This document shows, piece by piece, positions 32,937 through 45,704 of a stretch of DNA of 64,000 nt. Positions within the stretch are counted from its first letter, which is position 1, and every line of letters starts with the position of its first letter. Below the pieces are notes generated by a model that searched no databases, was not told where the DNA came from, and saw only the letters and a program-made list of their open reading frames with translations. Origin of the DNA: Choanephora cucurbitarum (taxonomy: Eukaryota; Mucoromycota; Mucoromycetes; Mucorales; Choanephoraceae); contig JAIWNI010000010.1 in assembly GCA_025331435.1 (NCBI GenBank), positions 1-64,000 on the forward strand. Reading direction: 5' to 3'. The translations under genes were made by a program, and so were the position numbers.

Positions 32937-35468
32937 TTAGATATCCATATTTGATAAACTGCTTTCTACAGCTTCTAACCAGTTGTTGAAGTCACCCAAT
33001 GTATTCCAGATAGCATCATAAAACTGCTGCTGAGAGCGAATACCATCTAATTCCAGCGGTGGAATAGAAGGCACTTCTTCTTGATTCTGTTTAAGGAACT
33101 CTGGTTCTGAAGTAAACAGATTTAAAGGAGGTGGGTGAACCTTGTTCTTTGTAAGAGAAGAACAAGCTTGATTTAGCATTGGTACAGAGAAAAAGAGAGT
33201 GATAAACACATTTACCTTTTTGATTGTTTCGTGATCTACAGTGGTGTTGAGAAGAGGTTCATTTACCTTTGGAATAACTTGATGTGGATGATGAGATAAT
33301 GGGGATGAAGGCATGGGCTGATGTGATAGAGGGGAAAGAGGAGCCGCAAGTGGTTTCGTATTATTTGCGTTTGATGACTTTGAGTGATTATAGTCAGATT
33401 GGCCTAATGTAGTAGCTGATCTAACACGTCTAGCTAGAGGTAAAGAGGCATTAACCATGGCTTGCTTGAGATTAGGAACAGCAGGTATAGGTTCTGCTGT
33501 CAGAGGATTGCGTGATCCAGACCTTTCGAGATTAGGCCGCTGTTCTGAATGAGATCGTGCTCGTATCATTGGTTTGGCGCTGCTATGATCAGGCGAACGG
33601 GAAACAGGTGCCAACTTAGGAACAGGCGAACTCATTAGGTTACGAGAAGATGAAAGTGGAAGTGAAGTAGGCGTGCCAGGGACCAACTTGCTTGCTGTAA
33701 GCTGTGGTGAAGCTAAAGGCTCTGTGTCATTCTCTCGATTAGGTCGTAAGGGTGACAACAGAGGTGAGCTAGATAGACCGTCTGTTCCTGCTTGACTGTA
33801 TAGATTATAGGATGGTGAAGATAGATTAGGCGCTGATTCTGTTCGAGTAGAGAGATTTAGTTCTGGTACTGTTTTTCTAGTAGGTGAAGATGTAGGCAAT
33901 GCTGTGGTATGTGTGTCAGGAACATTTAATGAGTCAGAAGTCTTTTGTTCAGATGTCATAAACATGCGAACAAGTGGTAATGATTCTGGATTACGGGTAT
34001 AAGTAGGCTTCTGTAGTGATTCTATGCTAGGTTTAGGAATGGGTGTACGCTTGATAGTGCTTTGTTGTACACCTTTGATGGTCTTGATTGAAAATCAAAA
34101 ATATCAGATTAGCTCATGGGATTTGAGGCATTACTTACATCAAATTCCCAACCATCATCGTCATCCATATTATCAAACTCATCCATGACTTCAGTATCAC
34201 TATAATCCAACAAAGTGAGAACAAGAAGCAAACTATTATTATTCTATGTACCTATCACTAATATCATTGGATATGATGGAACATCGCTTTGATGCTTCGT
34301 TTGTCTTTTTCCATTTTTCATAGCGAGAAATCAAATCCCTCAATGCAGACCTTGGCACTTTAATAACACTCTTGACAAACTTGGATCTGAGTAATTCATC
34401 TGCATTCAATCGCTATAATACGCCATAATAAGACCCGTGTTACTCTTGTAATCGAATGTAGTTTTACCTCAGTTGGATGTTCAGACAAACAAGAATCAAC
34501 AAATTCTCGAATGACTGGCGAAAACGTATCTGGCAATCGGGGAGGAGTTGATTTAGGTATAATTGAAATAGCACGCATAGGTTCTATATTGGCCAAAGGG
34601 GGATTTCCTGTAGCCATTTCATAGACAGTAATTCCCAAAGACCAAATATCAGCCTATAAATGATGTGCATAAGTAGGACTGATTAATTACAGATAACGTT
34701 ACATACTTTATAATCATAAGAGGCTCCTTCCCGGATGACTTCAGGTGCCATCCAATAACTATTTTAAATACAGAAGGATTAAAAACTTATTAAAATCAAA
34801 TGTTTAAAATAGAAACTTACGGTGTACCCACAAATGTACTGCGTCTTAGAGAATTGGCTGCTGCTACACCAAAATCACACAACTGCACATTGCCTTCTGC
34901 AGTCAATAGGATGTTGGCCGCTGAAGAGAGAAGGTTTGGTAAATATAACTTAGAAACTTTACATAGACACTCATTTTACCTTTAATATCTCGGTGAATAA
35001 TATGATTTTTGTGGAGATAAGAAAGAGCCAATAAGAGTTCTCGAATGATGACCCCAATGTACCTTTCTTCTATATTGCCTGACTTCATGATAGCTCGTAC
35101 ACTGCCACCCGCTGCATAATCCATAATAATCCAAAGCTTTGTATCGTTCAAGAAACTTCCATAGTATGGAGTTATGTTTTGTGAGCGAGCATGTGTAAGT
35201 TGCGACAATAAAGCGATTTCGCGTTGAATGTCATCGACATCATCTTCTTCTGTATCCAAATTGAGTACTTTGATGGCTATTATCTTGTTGGTCTGAGTGT
35301 TGATGCTATAGTGTATGTTTATTAGATCAGCCAAACTTTGTTTTTTCTCTTGTTTTTTTTTGTTGAGTACCCTTTGTAGACTGAACCATAAGCACCTTTG
35401 CCTACTTTCTTAAGTTTCTTGTAGAGCTGCGATGCAGGCACCACGGGCTCTGCCTGTCTTGAAGTCAT
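32937..35468 (-). CDS. Ste20/GCK-type Ser/Thr kinase (Kic1/Nak1-like)
   Basis: 709 residues, eight exons (35468-35371, 35305-34980, 34920-34821, 34758-34707, 34653-34468, 34412-34252, 34199-34139, 34082-32937). The kinase domain is N-terminal: [11 protein letters not shown] loop, IAIKVLNLD Lys, [15 protein letters not shown], and GTPYWMAPEV, the Ste20 signature. It is followed by a long Ser/Pro-rich tail (about residues 340-640) and a C-terminal conserved-looking block, [12 protein letters not shown]. Architecture fits germinal-centre kinases of the MOR/RAM polarity network (Kic1, Nak1), upstream of NDR kinases (family knowledge). I left a possible 49-nt intron near 33168-33216 unspliced because removing it shifts the frame to a stop. 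Divergent to the paladin-like gene. Confidence 0.85.
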
Positions 35469-36379
35469 TCAGTCTAAATTTGCATGCAGTTAAACTAAAA
35501 CGATATGTAACAAAGAAGGAAAGAGTATTCGCAAAGCTAAAACAAATATAACTCCACTGCTGTAACTCCGCTTTGCTGCAACTGAAAGCTCATTTTTATC
35601 TCGTTTACTTTGCTCAATTCTCTGAAGCAAGTAATAGATACATTGCTTGCAGAACTAACAAAACCTTCATCAATGAAGTTCTCGGTATTGAAAGTTTCTG
35701 GTAAAAAAAAAAGATAGTTTGAATCCTCTCGACAAAGAGAAAGTGTGATAAACAGTTACAGTGCTTTATCATTGGTTCTAGTCAATGAATATGCAAAGTT
35801 CGCTCATGCGGATCTTAGCTGCAGTTTGAAATAGGTGAACACAGTTTGCTACCCGTATGACAAAGCAAATTCTCAACTATAAAATTCAAATCACCAGCTA
35901 CTTTTACTTTTTTTTCTTTGGTTCACATCCAAAATATACGGGAATTAGTAAAAGTAAGCTATCTATATTCTATATTATTATCATTATCCAATTTTTAACA
36001 TATATAATTTTATCAATAAAGCTGTCCCAAACATACTACAAAATTAAGAACCCAAACCGTCAAAAGTCACATTTCAAATCATCTCCCATATTTCAAGTTT
36101 AAGCCAGAACTCAGAAACCTCTAGTCCTTCACCATAAAAGCCAGAAAACATACGCACGATGATCCAAATAGCCTGTACTGCTACTTGAGCATGAATCATA
36201 TGAATATCACTAGATACAAATAATCTATTATTCCAATGAAAGTAAAAGAGAGGTGAACAACAATTGACTTCAAAATGACATTTACTTTTTTTAGTTCCGA
36301 CTATCTCAGAACAGCATAAGCTTGGCTTGTCTATATTCTTTTTATTGTTTCTTTTTTTCCATTTTTCTTTCTAAATTAT
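35469..36379. other. Divergent GCK kinase/paladin promoter region
   Basis: About 0.9 kb of AT-rich sequence. The ORF at 35857-36102 is low-complexity and unconvincing. Pyrimidine tract just upstream of 36380. No further feature recognised. Confidence 0.55.
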
Positions 36380-39300
36380 ATGTCACACTCCAGTTCACCT
36401 AGAATACCAAGTGAACCAGGCAGCGCTTCTGGTTCACCTCATATCCAAAGCAAAGTCATCAGCTCTCAACATCAAGATCAGTCTACAAGGCGTTTTGTGC
36501 CTCCTCGCATGTAAATAGGATTATATCAAACTCTATCTTTTGTTTCTTCTCACATATTTTTCCCACACTCCATAGTGATCATAGTAATAATCTAAGCTTC
36601 AGGCATAACCTATTATTATCTTCAGCATCCAGTTCTCGCTCAGAATCATCTCTAGGCGATGACCAATCAACAGACGATCATGTCTCACAAGATCCAAGAA
36701 AATTGCTTAATGCCGCCAAGAATCTCATTCGCAATCGCCATGGTAGTGTTTTGGCACGTAATACAATATTGAAAATGGATCATTTCGAGAAAGGTAAACA
36801 GTACGATGATTAGATTTGATCTTATCTAATCAAATATCAGCCATAAATACAAAATTGGATTTCCATTTACAGGGTGCACCTAACTTTCGTATGGCGAATT
36901 TAAATGTCTATGGTGTTGCACAGCCTACAGTAAGTACCTACATTAAAATTACAGGAAATGGCGTCATTTGACAATCATACATTTCAGGCAATTGGCTTAT
37001 CCACTGTGTTGGCCATATTGAACTGTCATCCAAACAGTGCTTCAGATGCTGCATGTACATGGTAGGTTCACTTGTTTAGCTTAGTCTAATGTAAGTTAAT
37101 CTCATGTTTATCCCCTTCTAGGTTTTTGACACGCGAAGAGCCATTGAGTAAGTTGAGGAGCTATTGCTGATATCAAACCGGATTACTGACCCACACTCTG
37201 TTTGTAGTCTACATTAATGGATATCCTTATGTACTGCGTGATTATGCTGATCCTTTACAAAATATGATTTCATTCTTGGGAATCAGCGCTAGACGACTTG
37301 AGAAACTGGAAGAACGTCTAAAAGCAGATGTTCAGCGAGAAGCAAAAGTAATGGGCGGCCTTATTCTAGTTCATCAGGAACTTCGTAAGTAGCTGTCTAT
37401 CAGACTCGACTGCCTTCATTCTAACTCGTATTATTCTTTAAAGCTGATAGCACAATTGTACCTTGCTTTATTGCTGCAGACCAAGTTCAAACTCCACGCG
37501 AATGTAAGTAGGATGGATCCATCAAATTGCTTGCAAGTATCATTCAGTAATTTCAACCTAATGACTTATACCTATAAATTCTTTTTCTTTTCTAAAGTGT
37601 TTGAACAGTTCAAGGATCAAAACTACCGTGTCAGTTATTTCCGTATTCCCATCTCTCCTGAACAGGCTCCAGAAGATAACTATTTCGATGAATATGTTCG
37701 TGTTATCAAATCATTGAAACCAACTGATCCATTGATATTCAACTGTGGTATGGGTGTTGTAAGAAGTAAGTAGATCAAGACATACAGGCTATAGTCCAAG
37801 TTTGTTCATTCTCTTTTTTCAAAAGCTACGGTTGGTATTGTACTGGCTCAAATCATTCGACGTACACAATTGATTGAAATGAATTGCCCTGATCCATTTC
37901 CTCTCTCTGGATATAAATATGATCAAATTAATGAAAACACAGTAAGAGCATTGTCTCATGAATTATTGCGAGGATGGGAAGGAGCAGATGCCTTACAGAG
38001 CCAAAACCATGCTCTAATGCGATTAATGTATATTCTAGAAAAAGGTATTTGTATGTCTTGTTTTTTGTGACAATCCTACTTAACATGACATATCACTAGG
38101 CTTGGACTCAAAGATGTCACCTCGGTCTGCTATTGAGTGGGCACTTGAACGTGGACCTATGATTGAGAATCTGAAAGAGGCTGTTTTAGGAAACTATCAA
38201 GTCATTACTTCCCTAACTGCTGTACTCGATAGTGGTAATTTCAGTAAGAAGATGCTGGACGATGTCATTGATCAATGTAAGTCGAACCTTTTGTCATTCA
38301 GTTTATCTCCATAATTTGACTGACTCTTTCTTTTATTTTACAACATAAGCTGATTCTGTTATCAATTTGAGAGAAGACATTTTGCTGAATCGAATCAAAC
38401 AGACCACTAAGCAATCTACAGGTTATGAATCTAAAACGAGTTTTATTGCTAAAGCAGGTGCTGGTATACAGCGGTACTTCTCATTGCTTTGTTTTGCCTC
38501 TTATATCAATGAATCGCCTGATACAACGTTCTCTACTAAATTTTCAGATTGGCTAAAGTCAAGAACTGAAATTTGGACAATGTTGCAGAGCATTCGTCGT
38601 AAAAGTCCTAAGCTTTACTTGTTTAGACCTGTCGATGACTTGCATCGCTTGGCTAATCACACAGGTATCTATAGCGCATCATTCCACCACCACCATCGTA
38701 CCTTGGGCTTTGGTCCAGGTATGTTTGATATGATAGGTGCAGGCAATCAGGCTGGATCAGTTGCTCCTGAATTAGAAGAGTTCATACTCAAGGTATAAAA
38801 AAAAAGAGTTGCTTCCTATTCTCTCTATGTTAAACTCATTCTTGTTTTTTATTTATTTATTTAGTCTCGAACAGGTGTTGTCCTTACTTCACAGACTATT
38901 CTTAAAATTGATTTCTGGAGTGCAGCCAGTCAACTCGATGTTGATGAGCATAACCAACTTCAAAAGCTACCCACACCAGGCGATACAAACTCAGACGAAG
39001 ATAACAACAATTCTATGGAATACAAGCGACCCCAAAGACATCATGTCTTTTTGGTTGAAGGTGGATCTAACTTCAGACGTATCAAACACACTCATGTCTA
39101 TGGTATCGCTCAGCCTACAGTGGATGGTCTTCGTACTGTCATTCGTCGCTTGTTGACAGATCAGCCCAAGAATGAACAAATTCGATGGATCAATTTAAGA
39201 GAAGAACCTATCATTTACATCAACGGTATTCCTTATGTACTAAGAGATCGCTACTTCACATTGCGTAATATGCGTGTCTACAAGGGTATCACAGGTAACC

Positions 39301-40873
39301 GTCTTGAACAGCTAGAGGAACGATTGAAGCAAGATGTCATTCGCGAAGTGACCAATTCAGACGGTCGTATCCTTCTTCATGGTGAGGACAAAGACGGTAA
39401 TGTTCTTGCTGCTTGGGAAGAAGTCAATGTGAAGGATATCATGACTGTGCGGGAAGTCATGCTATCGATTGCCGCGGAAGTAGTTGAGGAACTTGATCAT
39501 GACACAGGTGCTAATAGTGGCAACAGCAGCAGCAACAATAGTATTCACAGTATTGACAGTGATGATGTGTCTATTGAGAAAATCAACTTAAAGGCTAGAA
39601 GTATCCTTGATTACTATCGACTTCCTATCACTTCTGAAAATACACCAGAGTGGTGTGATTTCGATGAGATGCGTCATTTAATCAGCAGTGTCGATCTTTC
39701 CAAGACTGCCATCATTTTGTAAGTAGATACAACATGTATTAACAACAAGAAAACTGACAGCATTATTAGGAACTGTCAAGTAGGCCTTGGAAGATCAACC
39801 TTGGGTACCATCATTGCCACTCTGATCACTAACTGGATTAAACCTGCAGAAAAGTCTGAACACGATGATCACAATAGTAGATGCAAATATCTCAACTATC
39901 AGATTGTCAACAGCTTATTGCGTGTTATCAAGAACGGATTGGAAGTGAAGCGTAATGTAGATGAAGTGATCGACAAGTGTGGTGCCTTCCTCAACTTGCG
40001 TGAAATGATTGAATCTGAGCATTTGAAAGCTGAAAATGAAAGTGATGAAAAGAAGAAGGCAGCCTATGTTCGTCGGGGAGTAGCTGCTCTTCACCGCTAC
40101 TTTGTGCTCCTTTGCTTTGGAGCCTATCTTGATTCAACAGCTCCTGATTCTGCAACTTCTACAGAAACATTTGATGCATGGATGAACAAGCGACCTGAAA
40201 TTGGCACTTTATTACACGAATTCAATGATCGCGATGAAAAGCTCATTGTTCCTGTGGAGAAATCGATTGGAGACGGTATGGCCTTATCCAGTGAAATCAT
40301 GAGTGTGGTAGCCTCTCGCCATGGACAGGTACTTGCTCAGCAAACCATTTTGAAGCACGACGCATTCCCTGGCTGTCAAAAGATGAGCTTAAAGGAGAAA
40401 ATTGAAGGCGCCTACAACTTTAGAAGAGTACCTGTGAAGGATGTCAAGTTGGCAGTCAAAGCATCTAGTAAGGCGGCCGATGAGAGTGGATTGAGTGCTG
40501 ATCTTGAGAGAAGCGACGATGAATTACTGGAAGCGCCCTTTATTTGTGGATGTGCTATGCCTTCAAAAGACGCCATCAAGGCAGTCCTTAAGCGTATGCA
40601 AGCAGGTCCTGGCGGCAAACGAAAAGTATTATGGACTTGCCTTCGAGAAGAACCTGTACTTTATGTCAATAGACAGCCTTATGTTTTACGTTTATTCCAG
40701 GATCCTCTAAAGAACTTGGAATCAACAGGTATCACTACAGATCGAGTAGAAGGAATTGAAGAGCGCATGAAACTTGAAGCCAAGAATGAGTGTGTAGAAT
40801 ATGAAGGCCGTTTATTGCTGCACGATGAAAAGGCAAACGATAGAGGCGAATTTGACTTGGTGGTATGTATTCT

Positions 40874-40904
<31 letters not shown>

Positions 40905-41889
40905 TAAAAACGAGTACCTCTGATAACATAATTTCTCTTTAGGGAATGTGGGAAACTGTTAATCTGGAAGAAATTGAAACACCTAAAGAAGCCTTCCAGT
41001 CTATCATCAATGAAGGATACCAAGTCGATTATCTTCGAATCCCAATGTAATTCGTTCTCTTGGAAAATGTTGTTATCGATTCACTAACTCCTTTGTTTTC
41101 ACTGAATTAGTACGGACGAACAAGCACCTATTCCTGATGTGTTTGATGAGCTGATTAGTCGAACCAAATCCGCCCATAAAGGTGTCGATGTATTGTACAA
41201 TTGTCAGATGGGGTAAGTCAAATATACCTATACAAAGACATATAGCTTATTCCTTTTTTCTATAAAGTCGGGGTCGTACAAGTACTGGTATGGTCACAGC
41301 TTGTTTGTTGGCTATGATTATGAATAACGATGCCATCTTTGCTGATAAAAATGGAACAATCATGATTGATCCCAGTACCTTATCCAAACAATCATCTGTC
41401 ATTATGGGAACCGGCATAAATAGCATATACAATAGTGAAAACGAAGAGTCAATGGAAGAAAGCTACCACAATGGTGAATTCAAGATTATCCTTCAAGTGA
41501 TCAGTGTCTTGACTTATGGCAAACTAGCCAAACGCCTAACAGACAAAGCTATCAACATGTGCGATCATATGCAAAACCTTCGTAAAGCCATTTTCGATTA
41601 TAAGCTCAGAATGGATGCTTTGGATGATCCTAAATCAAAGCAGTACAAGTTGATTAAAGAAATAGCCCTCAACTACCTGATTCGCTACTTCTATCTGATC
41701 GTCTTTGCCAATTACTTGCTTGAAGAACTAGCTTCCAAGCAGACCGAAAATGGCAGCCAAAGACTTGAAGAAGAGCAAGAAGCCATATGTGACGACAAAA
41801 TGAATGAGTCGCCCAGTTTCAAAGACTGGCTTAGTAGTCGAAGAGAAATCACAAACATCCTTAGATTAAAGCCAATAGAATTAGAATAG
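36380..41889 (+). CDS. PALD1: Paladin-like protein with three tandem Cys-phosphatase-type repeats
   Basis: 1518 residues in sixteen exons: 36380-36510, 36576-36793, 36841-36929, 36988-37061, 37122-37147, 37208-37384, 37444-37503, 37598-37765, 37826-38044, 38100-38276, 38350-38792, 38865-39718, 39770-40862, 40943-41046, 41111-41212, 41268-41889. Three repeats each have an NFR or CxC lead block, a WxxLREEP...YINGxPYVLR block, an LRIPI-like strand and a CX5R loop: CGMGVVRT (Cys308), CQVGLGRS (Cys881), CQMGRGRT (Cys1309). This is the inositol-hexakisphosphate-domain/paladin architecture. Vertebrate paladin has been reported as a phosphoinositide phosphatase; activity here is inferred. The first repeat has no Gly in the last two CX5R positions, and the other two look more canonical. 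Intron 13 contains a CT repeat. Confidence 0.88.
40871..40895. repeat. (CT)n microsatellite in a paladin intron
   Basis: About 12 CT units just after the donor of the intron 40863-40942. Confidence 0.9.
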
Positions 41890-42536
41890 ACTTTGAAATT
41901 CATGCTAATTGACCGGTACGAAAAATTCTTATTGGACCGGGCATTGAAAGCTGCTGTGAAACAAAGGCTGTTTATGTAAATAAAAAAAAAGGCGTTGTTT
42001 TTATTAGCACATAGTGTGATTAGAAGTTACTAATAAATGGATCAGGAACAGATAAATGGCTATTAACTTCTCAATAAATCATAAGGCTTTCAATGCTTTA
42101 CTTTGACAGATCAACTTTGAATCCTATCTAGACCTTATCTTTATAGTAAATAAGAGAGAGGGAATGAGGATAGTCACCCTCAAATAAAACCACGTGAATA
42201 TTTGCTTTTTCTCTTTCTCTCTTTTTTGGAATTCAATTACTTTATATGTTTGTTTGCAAAATACACTTATTGGTCAACAATTTTTTCTTGTTTCATTTGA
42301 ATGGAATATGTATAAATTGTATTATAAACTCTTAATCGACTGCGAAAAAGGCGGAATGAAAAATTTTCAACAAATCAGAAATAGTGAAATGTCCAAATAA
42401 AAAGCAATCGTTCACAAGACATTTACACAACATCTTTCTCTCTTTACTCCCTACTTTTTCCTTCAGTAGGTTCTCCCTCTTTTTTAACTTTCGCTCTTAT
42501 CCCTTCTCTTAAAAAGAACAAGAAAGCTCAGTAAAG
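41890..42536. other. EF-3 promoter region
   Basis: Spacer between paladin and EF-3. A CACGTG palindrome sits at 42191-42196, and a CT-rich tract runs about 42430-42510 before the EF-3 ATG, as expected for a strongly expressed fungal gene. The hexamer may be a bHLH site or chance. Confidence 0.45.
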
Positions 42537-45500
42537 ATGCCTGCTACTGCTGCTCAGAACAACACCAAGAGCGATTTTCAAACCAAGAAGATGACTGCTG
42601 TCGTCTCTGGCTCCCCTAGCGAGGTTGAGAACAAGAAAGCGAAGGAAATCCTCACCAAGCTCTCAGCTGCTTCCGATGCTGACCGCGAGTCTATCGCCGA
42701 AGAACTCGCCTCCTTTGTAAAATCAAACGGCGTCCTTTCTCTCACTCAATACAACATTGTTGCCACTCTTACCAAAGAAATTGGTAACAAGAAGAATGCA
42801 GGTGCTCGTCAAGGTGCTATTGCCGCTATTACCGCTCTCTCCAATGAGTCTGTTGAAGGCCAGGTTGAACCTTACATTTTGCCTCTCTTAACTGCCTTGT
42901 TAGAGTTGCAAGCTGATAAGCAAGTAGCTGTCAAGAATGCTGCTCTTGCTGCTGCTCAAAATGTCATTGCCAAAATCAACCCCAATGCTGCACCCCTTAC
43001 TGTTCCCTACATTTTGGAAGGTCTCAACAACTCTTGTAAGTGGCAAACCAAGATGCTTTCTCTTGAGCTCTTGACTAGCCTTACTAAGTTGCACCCTAAG
43101 GAATTCTTTGTTGCTATTCCTGATGTTGTTCCTGTCGTATCTGACTGTATGTGGGATACTAAGATTGATGTCAAGAAACAAGCTACTGAAACTATGGGTG
43201 ATATCTGTAAGCTCATTGAAAACAAGGATATTGAACGTTTCATTCCTGCTGTAATCAACTGTATCAACCATCCTGAAAATGTACCTGAGACTATTCACTT
43301 GCTCGGTGCCACTACCTTTGTTCAAGAAGTTGACTCTGCCACTTTGTCCATCATGGTTCCTCTCTTGGGTCGTGGTTTGAACGAACGTGCTACTCCTATC
43401 AAGCGTAAGTCTGCCTTGATTATTGACAACATGTCCAAGCTTGTCGATGATCCCGATGTAGCTGCTCCTTTCTTGCCCGTTCTCTTGCCTGCTCTTGAAC
43501 ATGTTCAGGACATTGTTGCTGACCCTGAATGTCGTGGTGTCGTTCAAAAAGCTCTTGCTACCCTCCAACGTCTCAAGAACCCTGGTACTGAGGTCTTCAC
43601 TAAGGTTCAAAAGCAAGCCAAGGTTGAATCTTCTATCAAGGATCTGTTACCCTCTGACTTGGATACCGGTTTCGAACCTGTTGTCAAGCACATGAACGAC
43701 ATTGCTCTTAGTCTTTGTGTTGCCAAGAACTTCTTCAAGGATGTCTGGACCAAGTCTCTTGCTCCTTATGCTAAGGCCTTCTATGCTGTCTCTGATGCTG
43801 AAAACTTGGCTTTTACTGCCTTGAACAAGTGTGAAGAAGCTGTCACTCCCAAGGACCCTGAAGAAGAAGATGACGAAGGTGAAGATCTCTGTAACTGTGA
43901 ATTCTCTCTTGCTTATGGTGCCAAGATCTTGTTGAACAGAACTGCTCTCCGTCTCAAGCGTGGTCGTCGTTATGGTCTTTGTGGTGCCAACGGTTGTGGT
44001 AAGTCTACTCTTATGCGTGCTATTGCCAATGAACAAGTTGATGGCTTCCCTCCTCGTTCCGAACTCAAGACTGTCTACGTCGAACACGATATTGATGGTT
44101 CTGAAGCCGATACTCCTCTTGTTGACTTCATCCTTGCTTCCGAAGGTGTTGAGACCAAGGATCCTGATCAAGTCCGCAAGATTCTCTTGGAATATGGCTT
44201 CTCTGAGCAAATGGTTACCAAGATGGCTATTGGTGAACTTTCTGGTGGTTGGAAGATGAAGCTCGCTCTTGCTCGTGCTATGTTGATGAACGCTGATATT
44301 CTCTTGCTTGACGAACCTACTAACCACTTGGATGTTGTTAACGTTGCCTGGTTGGAAAACTACCTCTTGGGTCTCAAGACTGTTACCTCCATCATTGTTT
44401 CTCACGACTCTGGCTTCTTGGATCACGTCTGTTCCGACATCATTCACTACGAACCCAACTACAAGCTCAAGCGTTACAAGGGTAACCTTTCTGAATTCGT
44501 CAAGAAGGTTCCTCGTGCTGCCTCTTACTACTCTCTTGAAGCTTCTCAAATCTCCTTCAAGTTCCCTGAGCCTGGATTCCTCGAAGGTATCAAGACCAAG
44601 GAACGTGCTATCTTGAAGATGAAGAACGTTGACTTCCAATACCCTGGTTCTGACCGTAAGCAACTCATTGACATCTCCATGCAATGTTCTCTTTCCTCTC
44701 GTGTTGCTGTCATTGGTCCCAACGGTGCTGGTAAGTCTACCTTGATCAAGTTGTTGACTGGTGAAATCGAATCCGAAGTTGGTTCCGTCTGGAAGCACCC
44801 TAACTTGCGTATTGCCTACGTTGCCCAACACGCTTTCCACCACATTGAAAAGCACTTGGACTCTACCCCCAACGAATACATCCAATGGCGATACGCTACC
44901 GGTGAAGACCGTGAAGAACTCGACAAGAACGACCGCATGAACGCTGAAACCAACAAGAAGGTCATGGAGCAAGTCTTTATTATCGATGGTGAAAAGCGTA
45001 CTGTTGAAGAACTTGTCGGTCGTCGTAAGCTCAAGCAATCTTATGAATATGAAGTTTCTTGGGTTGGTCGCTCTTCTGTTGACAACACCTGGATCTCTCG
45101 TCAAAAGCTTGAAGACATGGGTTTCGGTAAGAAGATTGCCGAAGTTGACTCTGCCGAAGCTGCCAAGATGGGTCTCAACCGTCCTTTGACTGCTAAGGAA
45201 ATCGAAAAGCACTTGGCTGAAGTTGGTCTTGAACCTGAATTCGCCACTCACTCTCGTATTCGTGGTCTCTCTGGTGGTCAAAAGGTCAAGTTGGTCATTG
45301 GCGCTGCTATGTGGAACAAGCCTCACATGTTAGTTCTTGACGAACCTACTAACTATTTGGATCGTGAATCTCTTGGTGCTTTGGCCATGGCCATCAAGGA
45401 ATTTGGTGGTGGTGTTGTCATTGTTACTCACAACCGTGAATTCACTGAAGCCCTCTGTAACGAAGTCTGGATGGTTGACGCCGGTCGCTTGACTCCCTCT

Positions 45501-45704
45501 GGTCACAACTGGGTCTCTGGTAACGGTACTACCGCTGTCAAGGAACAAGAACAAGAAGATATGGTTGATGCCCAAGGTAACACCATCAAGGCTGTTGAAA
45601 AGAAGAAGAAGTTGACTTCTAAGGAACTCCGTAAGAAGAAGAAGGAGCGTATGGAACGTCGTAAGCGTGGTGAAGAAGTCTACACAACTGATGAAGAGTT
45701 ATAA
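42537..45704 (+). CDS. TEF3: Translation elongation factor 3 (ABC-F ATPase)
   Basis: Fungal-type ribosome-bound ATPase that promotes E-site tRNA release during elongation. Intronless, 1055 residues, the usual EF-3 length. An N-terminal HEAT-repeat region (about 40-330) and a four-helix region precede two ABC cassettes. Cassette 1 has GANGCGKST (about residue 484), LSGGWKMKLALARAM and LLLDEPTNHLD; cassette 2 has GPNGAGKST (about residue 727), LSGGQKVKLVIGAA and LVLDEPTNYLD. A chromodomain-like insert (YEYEVSWVGRSSVDNTW) lies in cassette 2, diagnostic of EF-3. The Lys-rich C-tail fits ribosome binding. Codon use is strongly biased, which also generates long but meaningless antisense ORFs. Confidence 0.98.
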   Translation: MPATAAQNNTKSDFQTKKMTAVVSGSPSEVENKKAKEILTKLSAASDADRESIAEELASFVKSNGVLSLTQYNIVATLTKEIGNKKNAGARQGAIAAITALSNESVEGQVEPYILPLLTALLELQADKQVAVKNAALAAAQNVIAKINPNAAPLTVPYILEGLNNSCKWQTKMLSLELLTSLTKLHPKEFFVAIPDVVPVVSDCMWDTKIDVKKQATETMGDICKLIENKDIERFIPAVINCINHPENVPETIHLLGATTFVQEVDSATLSIMVPLLGRGLNERATPIKRKSALIIDNMSKLVDDPDVAAPFLPVLLPALEHVQDIVADPECRGVVQKALATLQRLKNPGTEVFTKVQKQAKVESSIKDLLPSDLDTGFEPVVKHMNDIALSLCVAKNFFKDVWTKSLAPYAKAFYAVSDAENLAFTALNKCEEAVTPKDPEEEDDEGEDLCNCEFSLAYGAKILLNRTALRLKRGRRYGLCGANGCGKSTLMRAIANEQVDGFPPRSELKTVYVEHDIDGSEADTPLVDFILASEGVETKDPDQVRKILLEYGFSEQMVTKMAIGELSGGWKMKLALARAMLMNADILLLDEPTNHLDVVNVAWLENYLLGLKTVTSIIVSHDSGFLDHVCSDIIHYEPNYKLKRYKGNLSEFVKKVPRAASYYSLEASQISFKFPEPGFLEGIKTKERAILKMKNVDFQYPGSDRKQLIDISMQCSLSSRVAVIGPNGAGKSTLIKLLTGEIESEVGSVWKHPNLRIAYVAQHAFHHIEKHLDSTPNEYIQWRYATGEDREELDKNDRMNAETNKKVMEQVFIIDGEKRTVEELVGRRKLKQSYEYEVSWVGRSSVDNTWISRQKLEDMGFGKKIAEVDSAEAAKMGLNRPLTAKEIEKHLAEVGLEPEFATHSRIRGLSGGQKVKLVIGAAMWNKPHMLVLDEPTNYLDRESLGALAMAIKEFGGGVVIVTHNREFTEALCNEVWMVDAGRLTPSGHNWVSGNGTTAVKEQEQEDMVDAQGNTIKAVEKKKKLTSKELRKKKKERMERRKRGEEVYTTDEEL

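Noticed and set aside
33168..33216. Possible extra intron in the last GCK kinase exon
   Set aside because: Splice-like ends exist, but the 49-nt removal shifts the frame to an early stop, whereas the unspliced frame runs to a plausible conserved C-terminus.
36872..36880. Acceptor at TTACAG just before the paladin GAPNFR block
   Set aside because: Using it leads to an in-frame stop; the upstream ATCAG acceptor at 36840 keeps the frame and adds LDFHLQGAPNFR, typical of the family.
43647..45326. 559-codon antisense ORF opposite EF-3, with others at 42900-43616
   Set aside because: A by-product of the extreme codon bias of EF-3; the translation is low-complexity and has no domain, while the sense strand is a complete known protein.
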